DNA from: Phalacrocorax aristotelis
Lineage: Eukaryota > Chordata > Aves > Suliformes > Phalacrocoracidae
Length of the DNA: 64,000 nucleotides
Reading direction: 5' to 3'
NCBI RefSeq assembly: GCF_949628215.1
Contig: NC_134311.1
Location: forward strand, 19,840,582 to 19,904,581
Part shown: piece after piece, positions 48,376 to 60,900 of the stretch
Numbering within the stretch: the stretch's first letter is position 1
How the letters are laid out: each line of letters begins with the position of its first letter
Notes under the pieces: generated by a model
Told to the model about the DNA's origin: nothing
The model's input: only the letters and a program-made list of their open reading frames with translations
Database searches by the model: none
Program-made: the position numbers and the translations under genes

Positions 48376-51300
48376 ATGCATCTCTTTCAAAGATGCTTAG
48401 TGCCATTACAAATTTCTTTTGGAGGCTGACTTTTAGGTAGCTTCAAACACTAAAAGCTCTGACTGTCAATGCTGACACATTTAAGCACCTTCTCTGGGAT
48501 ACCAGAGAGGTGCCATGGGGATAATATAAGTAAGTGTTAACCTTAAGGACTGTTTTGTAATGTAAAATGGCAGTGCCTGAATTATCATGCTATAATTATG
48601 TATGTTGTCTGTGTCGTTATGTCTATATTCATACAGCTTCTTTTCCATTTTATGTATGTCCCATGGGTGACAGTGTCACACAGCAAAATAATTCACATTA
48701 AGAGGTTTTAATCTGGGGAGTTTGGAGATAATTTGAGAGTTTTCCCAATCCCTGAGCTCCCTCTGCACTGTATTGTACCCTCAAGACCTGCTGCTGTGGT
48801 TAAATCAACTACATAGGCAGCTGCAGAGTGAGGAGGTGATAGGCTGGCTTGGTTGGGGTTGGGGTTTTTGCACCATGCTTGCAGTACTGTCAGTCATAGT
48901 GCAGACCAGGTAGGAAAACTCCTGTTGCTTTGGAAAAAAATCCAAGAAACCCTAGTTGCACCTCAAAACTATGATAATGGTGTATTTCTTAGAGTTTGTA
49001 AGAGGACTCAAGGCTGTGAGTTTCACCATGCCAGATAGATAGTTTGTGCCAAGGTTGGGTAAGAAATTATAGGAGACCTCCTGGTATTTGTATTGCATGG
49101 TGTTTGCAATTATTTTGTGAAGCAGTTGATTTTTCTTGTTAATACATTATAGCCAAGGTTTTCTTTAAGAAGCTGGGCCATTTTTGTCATGCATATAGTG
49201 CTTATTACAGCTTTCTGTGATCAAGAGGTAGAGTGTCTTCTGTTTATACTTGTTTTGACCAAAAAAGGTACTTATTATGAATGTACCTGTTTAATATTGA
49301 ATACATAGGCACAAAACTATAAACATGTAGGTGTATGGATATACAGCCACAAACAGAATGTGAACGGTGAAGTCTTCATACAGCTTCTTAGGTTAGTTTT
49401 TGTTACTGCTAACAACCGCCTCTCTTGTTTAAGTCACATCATGTTACCATTTTAGCAAACTGACTAAATTGTAAAGGTTGGCCTATTGTGTTAATGAACG
49501 TTAAGCAAAGCATGGCAATCAGGTTGAGCTCTCTAGGAGCAAAATACAGGGCTCTGCCATAGTACCTGCTTCATTCAGAATTTGCTTTGACTGAGTACAT
49601 AAAACAGCTTCCATGTTTGTGTTTTTAACATGCTGAACTATAGTCCATTAACTTCTTTAGCCTGTTACTGTGTTACACCTCTACTTCATATTTTTCAGGC
49701 CCCGTTTGCAGGTGAATCTGATTTCAGCAGTTGTCAATCCTTTTTGCTTTACATGTCGAGTTGCACCTCAAGTTTTATTAGCGTATTTAGAATTACGATA
49801 ACTTCTTTCCTTTATTCTTCCAAGTTCTAGTACTAAGGAAATATTTTTAGAGGACTTGAACCATTTTTGTCTACTCTTTAAGCTAGGTAGCCAAAATAGT
49901 TCTGGGAATTTTTGTTCAGAAGATGGCATTATTGTTAAGTCTTGGTTACATCTGAAACTACCAGTTGGTGTTTGTGACATCTGTTATTACTGTAGCTGCT
50001 TTCCTCTTCTTAGGGTAGTGATTCCTACTTCTCTAGAGTGTGATACAGCAGCTACAAAGCCAACATCAGGTGTGATTGATTGCAAAAACAGCAAGTTAAA
50101 ACAATGCTGAGTCCAAAATTAAGTTGGAGGTAGTGATACCCTGGGATTGGTTTTCATAACTCCTTTTTTACAAGATAACTGCATGTCTTAATTTATAATG
50201 CAGCTGGAACTTTTTGCAAACCAGCCTGTTGAGGGAGCAGGTACATTGATTTCTTACTGTCTTTAGGGTTTTGTTAAGTATCTGTCTATCTCTGGTGTTT
50301 CCCTTTTATGGCAAAGTTTCTCACCAACAGGAATGTGGGGTTTTGCCATAAGTGCCAGTGGTAGCTGATTGCACTTGTTTCTGAAGAAACACAAAGAAAA
50401 TTATCCACTGTGTACTGTGGCAAAAATTGAGTTACAGTTTAGTCTTCTTGCATCTGAAACACCCATGTAATTTGTGGTCATCTCAAACTGTCCCTGTGAA
50501 ATACCTTTCACTTAGGGTGACTGGAAAACACTGATGCACCGGATTTCCTCTTATGCGCAGTCTTTCCTGTTTCTTGTTAGTTAGAGAAGTTGTTAAACAT
50601 GATACAATGACACTTAAAGCATTTGAATTGAGAACTGTCTTTAAAGGAAAGATACAAATTAAGAAAATGTAAAATGCACCTGGGTTTAAATGTATAAAAA
50701 GCTGCGGTGTCCCTCAGTGCCTTTTTCAAGCCTAACAACTTGCTGATTCTGCATAAAGTGAACACTGATTTACCGTTCATCTTCCCTACCAACTGTGCTC
50801 TAAAAGTGTTTTAGCATAAATTATAAATAATCAGTAAGTGTAAGCCACACCCCCTTTCTTCTCATAGGGCTTATAGATGAAAAAGCAAGACTGGTATCAT
50901 ACAGCCTCAGCAGTAGCTATAGTTTGCCAGATCACCAGTTACTGTGCCTAAGGAAGCAGCTACTACTCCATCTGTTGGGATACTAGAAAAGGCCAACAGG
51001 GAAGTGGTTAAATGTTTACTGTTAGTGTGAAAACTGTTTCATATTAACAATTAGCTGCAGTTCCAGTGTACCTGTTAAAATGGCACCAATCCTGAGACTA
51101 ATGCCAAAAAACTAATTCCTTTTATGCAACTGTTTGAAATAGCAGCACACCAGCCTGTATACAAGTGTGCAGATCACCCTGAGTCACAGCAACCTAACTC
51201 ACTTAACACTGGTTGTGGAAATAATACGTTTGCAAAGCAAGAAAAATAGATGGTTCTTACCAGCAGAACCTACATTGTACACTCATTAGTCTTAGGGTGT

Positions 51301-51603
51301 GTTTTTTATTTTCTAAGTCACCAGAGTGCATGAAACTCTTATTTCACAGTGTATTCTGGAAAAAAGTACTTTTTTTTTCTAACTAAATATATGAATCTTC
51401 ACCAGCTTGAATGTACTGTTAGCTATTGCAAAGCACATGTGACTAAGTTTGCATTAATGTCAGTATTATTCTACTGGTTTTACTAGTATTTTCTCCTTTA
51501 GTACTGTACCACACAGTGTAATTTTAGAAATCTTCACCTGACTGTAGCTTAAATGTGTTGCTGCTTTTTAGTTTCCTAGCTGCTGTAAAATAGCTGTTTA
51601 TTC

Positions 51604-51639
51604 TTTATTTGATATAGAATTATAAAAACTGCATTTATT
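51604..51639 (-). promoter_or_regulatory. DCP2: Candidate distal DCP2 polyadenylation signals (two AATAAA)
   Basis: On the - strand AATAAA occurs at 51634-51639 and 51604-51609 (TTTATT on the + strand). They lie downstream of DCP2 in its own direction and could end the longest DCP2 transcript. Other - strand AATAAA copies at 52499-52504 and 56460-56465 could serve shorter forms. Placement is by motif only. Confidence 0.35.
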
Positions 51640-51688
51640 TATACAGAGACATTTATAATACTTATTTTACAAATGTTCTTATATTCTG

Positions 51689-51694
51689 ATTAAA
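51689..51694 (+). promoter_or_regulatory. MCC: Candidate MCC polyadenylation signal ATTAAA
   Basis: ATTAAA is the commonest variant hexamer. It is followed within 15-60 bp by tgtttctttgcc and gttgctttac, which resemble a U/GU-rich downstream element. Alternative + strand AATAAA copies occur further on (for example 52858-52863), so the use of this site is a guess. Confidence 0.4.
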
Positions 51695-52498
51695 TTTCTA
51701 ATGCTGTTTCTTTGCCTTGGGTTGCTTTACTATACTGTGTCATCTTACTGTTGAATGGGTCTGCTTAAAGGTACCACAAAGACTTTCTCCAAGATAAGGT
51801 GTTGAGGGAGATGGTATGACAGAGTCAGGAAAGTTCCCATAATAGGGGCATGAAAAGTTGTTAAGAACTCACTGGAGACCTGAGCACAGGTTTTAGCTGA
51901 GCTCACAAACATTAGCACTTGCCCCAAACCCTCTACAGCTTCAGTGAACATTTTATAGAAATGGAAGGGCACGTATGAAACCATTTCCACACATCCAGTT
52001 CTTTTAATAAGTTATATGGACAAAAAAACCCAGAAAATCACTATTATTTCAGAAACACTTCAAAAACACTGAATGAAGTTCATGTAATTCTTTTTTCCAG
52101 TACATTGAACACCTTTTAAAAGCATTTTTTTTGTTGTTTGATAGGCCCCTCATCCACCTTTACAATTGACTTTAAAAAATAATACTTTTTCTCCTGGCAC
52201 TATATATAATCACCACTGCTGACTGGCTTAAGGCAACATTTAAACATCCCACAGCGAAAGGATAACCTGCATGACCAGTCCAGGCTTTACATTTTACACT
52301 GAACAGCAATGCTTATATTCATACTTCAGTACTTCAGTAAGTTTATGGATAAAGTAATTTAATTTTAGAGAAAAACTGCAGTATACGTGAATATGTCAAT
52401 TTAGTCATAGCCTCTTAAATGGTATGCTTCAGTTTCTGAATCAGTGAATAACAAAATCACAATCATCAGTACAACAGATGTTACAGGTAGTTACAGAC

Positions 52499-52504
52499 TT
52501 TATT
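52499..52504 (-). promoter_or_regulatory. DCP2: Alternative DCP2 polyadenylation signal AATAAA
   Basis: TTTATT on the + strand reads AATAAA on the - strand. Used here, the DCP2 3'UTR would be about 5.3 kb and would not overlap MCC. Motif evidence only. Confidence 0.3.
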
Positions 52505-55500
52505 TACTAAAATTGAAGAGTTGACTAATGCAAACTTTCTTCAAGATAACATAATAGAAATTGAAAAGCTGTATCTTTACATGGTTTTAACCCTATAGCT
52601 GTACGTACTTTCTACTTAATTAGGACCAATATGCCACTTACATACCGGTGAGGAAAACAAAGTTCTTGAGCTTTAAACAAACAAACAGGAGGAAGACATA
52701 ACCCTTCATGCATGAGCCACACAGTAAAACAATGGCCCCCTATTTTCTGCAAGGCATGCAATGCTGCACAGAAAAGTGTTATCTTTGGGCCACAATACCT
52801 GAGTCAGCCTGGGTCCTGGAACATGTTCAGCAATCTAGCATTATGCCAAAATTAATGAATAAATCCCCACCTTTTGTGAAGTCTATTTTGCTTTTTCATG
52901 TTAAAGTGCCTTGCAAACCCAGCTAAACTGCTCCTCAGGGCTGAAATACAGCTTCCACACACTTCAGTGCCATGCAGACATAGTAAAGTTACTTAAGGAT
53001 CCTGTTTTAAGTATAGGCTTGAGAAGTACTTGCTGAGAGCTTAATCATGCTGTTTTGCATATCCTTCCTGCATAACAAAAATATGTACCCAACAGTAAGA
53101 TATAAATGCTTCATCTCCCTAGTTTAGTAATTTTGCTCAAACATGCTTAAAAAATCCGCTAAATAAGTTTTTCTCACAGTGGGAAGTGTGTTGTAAAGAA
53201 CAGAGTTTGCAGTTCTCTACATTCTATATTCTTAAAAAGCTATAAATGCCTTGTTTTGAAGTTATTAATGCTCTACAAGCTGTAATCATCATCTTAGACA
53301 CTGAACTGTAACCCATAATGGAAACTGGAAGCTAGTTCTTCTGATCAACAAACATAAATGCTTAACAATGACAAAATACTCAGTATTTTCTATAAATTTC
53401 AAATTTAAACATTCTGTACCCTGTGAAATTGTGATAATTATTTAAAATCAAGCTTTTTTTTGGCAAGTATTGAAGACACTTTTAGTTCCTTCCCAGAAGT
53501 ATCCCAGAGCTGAGAGCAATTTAAAAGATAAGGGTTTCTGTAAAGCTGAAATCTATACAAGAAGTTAAGTCCAGCTTAACTGAATATTTTCAATGAAAGT
53601 TTTAATGTACTACTACTAATCCAGAAATCTTCCCTCTTGTATGATCTTGAATATGGCCAATTAATTGCTACATATGTTGTCCTCCTTCTAAGTTCAGGAT
53701 CTACTTGAAACAGTGAAATGCACACACAGCACAAATCCTACTGCATCAATGCTTATTACAGGATTAAGAACAGTGGAAATACTAGCATTTAGCCTACTTT
53801 CATTCTTGAACTATACTATTGCTATAAATGCATAAGAACAAAAACCTATTATGCAGGAGTAGTGACATTTCCAAGCCTAATTTACTGTAAAAGCACCTTT
53901 AGTTAGTTAGTTGCAGATCTTAAATAACTTTGCTTCAAAAGCTGGAATTCTGTAACAAAAACAATCTGAAATTATGAAGTAATGTATAAGCACCAGATTA
54001 TTTAACATTTACAGTGCAAGACTTAATTTCTGTAAATAAACTGATTTTAAATCAGCAAGAGGCTATTCTACTAGTTCTCAATGATTTTGAGCTTCCTAAC
54101 ACATTTAGAGTACAACCTCCTAATTTAAAAGATAAAGGCACCTGACTTTACCTCTGAAAAAAACCCTCTTGCTCAGAGTTTATAAAAAACAGGTAGCTGA
54201 AGATTAAACAGCCCACTGACCCAACAACTGGACAGCTGGTCACTCATGGAGCAGCAGCACCATCTTGCACCGCAGGATATTAGAGCTTGGAGTCTTAATG
54301 TAGACTTTTGCTCTTCACACCACAATGACGTAAGTGCCTCTTCAAACTGCAAATCAACAAAAGCAACTCTACTACAGTAAGTAGAAGTTTGAAAAAATAA
54401 TTTCTTATCTGAAATTACAATCTGAGAAGAAGTCTGTTAGGAATAGCCAGACCCAAAGCCTGCCTTGTTTTCAAAAGGAATTGTTACATTTATTACAGCC
54501 ACAGGTAGGTGAAGGAAAGACCCAGTATTGTTCTCAAATCACCAAATTAAACCAGGAAGGTTGGAGCACAGTACAGAAGCCTGGAACAGTGACTAGGCCT
54601 AAAGTTTTATTAGAAGCTATTTATGCAAGTTTGGTCTAAAGAATTTACATCATGTTAAAAAAATACTTTGATTGTGCAATAAATAAAGCTATTTCTCCTC
54701 TTCTTCCCAGTACCACTGTTCCCAGACTTCAAACTACATGAGACACAGCTACTTTCAAAAGCATGCATGTACATCAAGGGGTTGAAGTTAATAGCATTTC
54801 AGCAGAGAATAGGTCATTGGATTTGGCAGATCACTCTTCAGTTCAAGTTCAAAGTTTAGAGCATTCTGTGAAGGAGAGGTGCTAAAAATCTCACACTAAA
54901 ACAGGGAGTTTATGTAGTACTATAAACCGCAAACTAGTACTAGGTTCCCAGCACCCACACATTTGTAGTTTTTGTTAAACATTTGTTTATTCTGCAAGTT
55001 TTTTGATTTCAAAAACATTGAATGAGCATTCATAATCTGAATAACCCCTTACAGGCAAGCATTCCCAAATTGAGCAATATTTGTTTTTCAAGTATCTTGA
55101 CTTCAGCACTAAAGTCTGACATGCAAACAGTTACTTATTTCTGTGTCTAGCTCCCATAAAATAAAAACTCACTTGTTATTTCTTCACTGTTTTACAGGAG
55201 ATAATGTAAACTGTATTTCTAAACTTAGAAATTACTTATTTATACAAGGATTGTGAAATAAGAACATAAACAATAGTAAAGAATTAAAAATGTTCACAGC
55301 GCAGGACATGTTGGAACCCATAAGGTAGATCACATGCCACCACACTTACTTACATTGTTTTAGAAACATTACTGAGAAAGCAGAAAGCAATGCTACTACA
55401 AGAAATAGTACCCTTATACAAAGTAGTAAGTTATTGCATATTTATCACATTTATTTGCAATGCACATTAAGGCTAGATTTACTAAATCATGACATATGTA

Positions 55501-56742
55501 TAAGCCCCACTTTAGGTTGCTTAATGAAGCAACCCATTTTTATCTTACACTGAACCAACCTTTCACTAAGAAGAAAAAATGACCCAGTGAATGTGTCCTA
55601 TGAATAGAACTTGCTTCATTCTAAGGACTTCCTCTGTCTGGGACATGGTTTCCCAAACAGTTGACAGAAGTTCCAAGTTCATTGTTTCATCAACATCCCC
55701 ATTATTTCACAGAGCACTAGATTAAATATAACTGTAATTTATCTGAAAAGTCAACTTACTTGAAGATTTCCACAGCCTGATATTTAATCATGCCTTAGGA
55801 GAGTCTTGTCAACTCCACAGGCAGTAGCAGCCTCAGAATACGAATACAAACTTTCTGCCTCACCATGAGCAAAGGCACTTTTGCTGGGAAATCGACTACT
55901 TGCACTAAAGAATTAACTAAAGATACGTTTTCACCTGAAGCTGAATAACATAACCTCCTCTAGGATTATCCTACCTTCTCAATTACTGTTCTTCAGCATT
56001 TGCTGTTTTGAACAGCCTTTGGATACATATTTTTCATATTTTTTAATTATTATTCTCTCCAAACAAAAGTGAAACAAAGCTAGATTCAGCTATTTCACAA
56101 TCTGGTCTTGAAAGACAAGGCTCTCAGGACTCTTGTCCTCCAGAAGGAGGAAATGCTGCAGTCTGTTTCTCCTGTTGACTGATACAGAAGTCCAGCATTC
56201 CTATCACCAAGATTATTACAGCATTACAGTCCCAAATCACCTGGTGCTAGGCAGGAAAATAAACCAGGAGACAGTTCTAAAGCTATTTCTGAGGAAAAAC
56301 ACTAGGTAACAGATCAGGTAGGGTAGATGAAGGGTGGTTGAAGGAAGACCAGGATTTTGTTTTTGGATGACACGAGTTGCATAAAGACTCAGTGCATGAG
56401 CATACACTGTGATGAGACAAGGGCTTAGTTCATTCAACCTATGAAGTTAATTACTCACCTTTATTTTAGAGAAAAGTCCATTTTTAAGTCTGGGACAACA
56501 CGGTTGCTACCACAAGCTGCTGTGACAAATTATATTAGTGCATTTTTCTCAACTGCAAAGCACGTGTTCAAAACCCCTTAACTTGAATCATGAAGGTGAT
56601 TTAACAGTGTCACCTCAACTTTTACTGTTTTTGTTCCTCCCCCCCCAATCTTTGATATTTTACTAAGAAAGCATTGTAGCTGAAAACGACTGAGGCTACA
56701 TCATTTAAATGCTAACTGCAAGTGCAATTCAATACTACTGGA

Positions 56743-56750
56743 TATATACA
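56743..56750 (-). promoter_or_regulatory. DCP2: Pumilio response element TGTATATA in DCP2 3'UTR
   Basis: TATATACA on the + strand reads TGTATATA on the DCP2 sense strand, an exact match to the PUM1/2 consensus TGTANATA. It lies about 1.0 kb after the stop codon. Occurrence by chance in AT-rich UTR is possible. Confidence 0.45.
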
Positions 56751-56909
56751 GAGCATACACTACACAAGAGATCTGAGGACAACAGCACAGAATACAATAC
56801 TGGACACCCTTAGAATAGTTATTGCAAGCCTGATTAAGCCATTTAGTGTCACACAATGACTCTATTATCCATGCACCTGCCTTCCTCCTCAGTGAGATCT
56901 ACAGAGGCT

Positions 56910-56917
56910 TATTTACA
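56910..56917 (-). promoter_or_regulatory. DCP2: Pumilio response element TGTAAATA in DCP2 3'UTR
   Basis: TATTTACA on the + strand reads TGTAAATA in DCP2 sense. It is 160 bp upstream (in DCP2 sense) of the other Pumilio match, and both lie before the AATAAA at 56460-56465, so even a short 3'UTR isoform would carry them. Confidence 0.45.
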
Positions 56918-57764
56918 TTCAGGATAAATTCTACACAAGTAACCTCTCACAGACAAAGTTTGAGCTTTTCTTTTTTGAAAGCAGCTGCAACTGGGATAAC
57001 ACAAATTTTTGCAACTTCTTCTTTACCCAGCTGCGGACAGTGCATAAGAGTTGAAGCTAGACACTCTGAATGGCTAAGTTCTACCCAGTTTGTGTACCCT
57101 TACTGAAGACAGAGGCAGAGTAGGTACAAAAAGTCAACATGCTATATATTTGACCCCAAGTACTACCGATCACCAGCCAACAGAAACTATCAGTGTGAAG
57201 GAGGGATGGTATTTTGGGCAAGCAACCAGGACAGAGAAAGGATGACAGGCTGAGGCTAGGTTTGAAATGTGCAACTTGGTTTCAAAATCACTAGGACAGA
57301 ATAGTCCTCTGAGAATCAGTTTCATTGCCACTGCCATAATATTGCAATGTACTACACAATAATGACTAACAAGTCCAATAATTTACATCAGAGCAGTTAA
57401 AGTTTAGCAAGCTGGTATACCCCAACAGTTAAGTCAATGACATTCTACAAAACACACAGCAAGTTAAAAAAACAAACAACGAAAAAAGAATGCCCTCTAA
57501 TGCACAGCTAGGAACAAGTGAACTGAACACTGGAAAGGTACTTTTGTGGACAAAGGCTATACTGCATTTAAAGTGCAACACTTGACAATGCCACTCCCAT
57601 ACTGCAAAGAACAAACCCTTCCAAACAACCAGTCCCTGCATTGCATTTAAAAACAAACAAAGAAAAACAAAACAAAAAAAAACTCCTGAGAAAGAGTAAG
57701 GCTGGATAAGAAACCCCCTCAATTGCAACAGGCAAGTCTGACTTTTGTTCCTATGTGTTTGCTT

Positions 57765-57928
57765 TCAGATGTCAAAACTTTTCATTATGGCATCATGGTC
57801 AAACTTGAAACTCATGAAAGCTCTTGATGAGAATGCAAATCTGTAATGGCCATTGCATGCCGCAGAATGTCCCTCTACATATTCTGGCAGTGGGTCTTCT
57901 GTGGAGCAACACATCTCATATGCTGCAT
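57765..57928 (-). CDS. DCP2: DCP2 terminal coding exon, stop TGA
   Basis: Acceptor taagcag, 164 nt, ending in TGA at 57765-57767. It encodes [20 protein letters not shown], then [20 protein letters not shown] and [14 protein letters not shown]. The acidic linker is variable, while FSSRAFxSFKFDHxAIMK is the conserved metazoan C-terminal motif used for contact with EDC4. Confidence 0.95.
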
Positions 57929-60900
57929 CTGCTTAAAGAGAAAAAAGCATGAAACAAGTATGATACACAGTTGTCAATAAGAGTATCAATAAAAATACAA
58001 AATCATACCCCAAATGTATATTCAGTTTATGACAAAATCTGTATGTCTGGTCATGTTTACAAGTCATCTAGTGGCTAGAACAAATCTTAAAAGTCCCCAC
58101 AATCTGGGAACACTTTCAATAGCCAGTTTTATCCACAGGTGATGTTTTGCAAGTTATTTCTTAATAAGGAGGTAAGAAAGGCCCTGTTCTCTGAGCAGTA
58201 AGTAAATAACTGAGCATTCTCCAGAGTAGTCCCGTATGAACTGCAGCTATTTCTAGCAGGACAGAAAGCCTTGAACCAACACTCAGTTACCAACATTGTG
58301 TTGACTCAGATGTTATTTTCCTAAATCAGCTTTCAGTTACTTTTTACTCAGCCATCTGATATAATCTGACACATCTGGTAGGTTAGCATACAAGGAAAAA
58401 ACCCTCAGCCATCATTATTCAGTGCCTTCAGCCTGTAACACATGACAATGGATGAAAATTGAGGCTGTACTTGCCTGTTTCAAAGTTATCTTGAAGTCTT
58501 CTTGGATTAAGCCTTTTTTCACATTTCTGGTTAAGAGAATGACCATACATTACACACTTTATACAGAAAGGGCATTCTATTTCCTAGTGTATAACTAAAG
58601 CATCAGCTAAAAGGCATGCTGGTGATATTTGCTTTGAAACACCACCTGATGTGTGAATTATTGTACTTAACTCAGCATGAATTCTGTCATGTTACTTTAT
58701 CTAGTAAGCATGCTTCAAGTTTGAGTTTTTTGGAAGCATGCAACCTTTTAACAGTCAAACCATTTTTAAAAAACAGGCTTTTAGGGAAAAATCTGGAGTG
58801 TTTTCTAAATGTTTTAAGCTGTAAAGATCTTGCATATGACATTGTGGAATCAAAGTTGCACAGCCATAAGCCAGTTCTTTAATTGGCTCGTCCCAAAAAG
58901 CAAGGGGAATATATTTGCAAACACACTGCTACTGCCAATTAAATTACCATGCATTAGAGACACAAACTTAGAACTCTCCAGGGAACAGTTAAGTTTTAGC
59001 CCCAGGTACGGTGCTGTAGGTATACAAACACAGAGAAAAGTATGGCCCTTTGCACTCTGTGTGAATTAAAGAGCTCCCTGGCCTCCAAACTGTATTGGAA
59101 AGTTATCACTGGGACATGAAATATTTAAACTTCAGGACTGACAATCATGAAAGTGCAAATGAAACACCACAGGTGTATTTAGCAAAGTCTGTGAAGAGTC
59201 TACAAAGTAACTGTGGAGTATTAGCCTTTACACTTGTTTTCATCAAGATCTTACAGATTCCTGTTACAGTTTTTTCTATACAATTTTTTCTAAGTAGTCA
59301 ATTCTTTGACTTTTCACTCTTCTGCTCTCAGACCCAAATGCAACTAATCCTTTCTTGCTACAGTGAGGATTTTACAAGACAAGAGTTTATGGTTTCTGCA
59401 CTTCTACGTGAAAAACTGAGAAGGTGGTAACCACAAGCCAGAAGGGGAAGGATCTAGCTTACAGCCAGTAAACAAGAAAAAGCCTGGACAAGCCAGCTGA
59501 GCTGCGTGAAGAACTGGGGCTGCATGGGGCTCACTGCTGCACAGGAGCCAATGAAGTAGAATTGGAGAGCCATAAAGAACACTGGGGGTGGGAGGGTATA
59601 AAAAAGACATTATATTAAAAAACAAAACAAAACAGAGATCTCAGTGAGCCTTCTCCCAGCCAGCAAAGTGGTGGGGACAAGGGCAACTAGTTACTGCACG
59701 GAAAAGGTTACAAACAAAAAATGTCATACTGGAATTTACAAAACTGCTGAAGTTCTACGGTATTATTAAACAATTGTATGAGATTCTGGTGTTCAAGTCA
59801 AGTCTGCATCTCAACATTTTTGGTAGAAGGGAAATAATAAGCATATGCATTACTACTTTGTATATAATTGTTGCATAACAAAACTATACGCTTACAATAA
59901 GGTATCATACATGAATAACTAAGACATGTACTACACTGACTTATGGCACACACTACAGTAGGCTTTTACCTGACAGGAACCTGGAAAGCTGCCAGATTGT
60001 CTACTAAAACAGCTGACAAATTTCCAACTGCTAAAAAATTACTTACTTCCAAATTGCAAAGTTTGAAGTTTAGTATGCTTGTCTATAGATGTACATGTAT
60101 ACAAGGTATATCTACAAATACATAACAAATATTCTGATCAAACATACTTTTAATAGATAAGCATTCTACTTGCTTTTAGCAAAATATTGGCCTGGACATT
60201 TGTTAAGCATTACTGAAACCTGTTAATGAGACAGCCACTGCATGTTTCTTACCAAGGTATGGTTTTGCCTAACTAATTGACTGGGGACTCCATTTGTTCG
60301 CTTCTTTTGGCTGGAAGTGTCTTGATTTTGCTTTCTGCCATTGCTCTTCAAGCTCTGACTCTGCTGTTTAGTCCAAAATATAGTAAAGAGAAGAGTTTAA
60401 ATGGCAGCATTGAACATCATTGCACTAACACCTCCTATTTATTAGTTAAGACTTTCCTCCAAATAACTTCAGAACATGTAAACAGTATCTTTTGTAGACA
60501 AACAGAAACAGTCCGAAATCAACGAAACATACGCTCAAGTTACAAAGAGTCATCAGCTGTTCCTCAGCCTCTCTTGCACTTGTGTAATACAGACACTGTA
60601 TTACACAGTGAATTCAATTCAATGAGTTCCCATACACTGATTAATATATACCAGTGGTACCCAAAATACTTCAAAATGGTACATGGAGGACAGCAAAATG
60701 GTGAGTAGTAATTACCTATACCTGAAACAACACAACTACCACCTAATAACCACAACCTCTAATGTCAGATAAATCTGAGAATCCCCAAGATTTTTTTTCT
60801 CTCCATGTTTTTCTTTTTGCATGCTATTGTGATAAAACTCAGTATTTTCATTCCAGATAGGAACCTTATGAGCAAAGACATCTGATTTAAATAGCCCAGA

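Larger units (their letters stand above)
48376..51715 (+). other. MCC: MCC 3' untranslated region (probable extent)
   Basis: This AT-rich stretch without coding signal follows the MCC stop. I see no canonical AATAAA on the + strand before about 51.7 kb. The best candidate is ATTAAA at 51689-51694, followed by T/GT-rich sequence. That would give a 3'UTR near 3.3 kb. The end is inferred; transcript data would be needed to fix it. Short open frames inside it show no recognisable protein. Confidence 0.6.
51600..57764 (-). other. DCP2: DCP2 3' untranslated region (probable extent)
   Basis: This stretch of about 6 kb follows the DCP2 stop codon. It contains no long open frame that resembles a protein. 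Human DCP2 also has a 3'UTR of many kilobases, so a long one is expected. Two Pumilio-type elements (56743-56750 and 56910-56917) and several - strand AATAAA hexamers (56460-56465, 52499-52504, 51634-51639) suggest alternative 3' ends. The lower boundary is uncertain within about 1 kb. Confidence 0.6.

Noticed and set aside
60277..60708. 143-codon open frame on the + strand opposite DCP2
   Set aside because: It is partly the antisense shadow of the DCP2 exon at 60253-60360.
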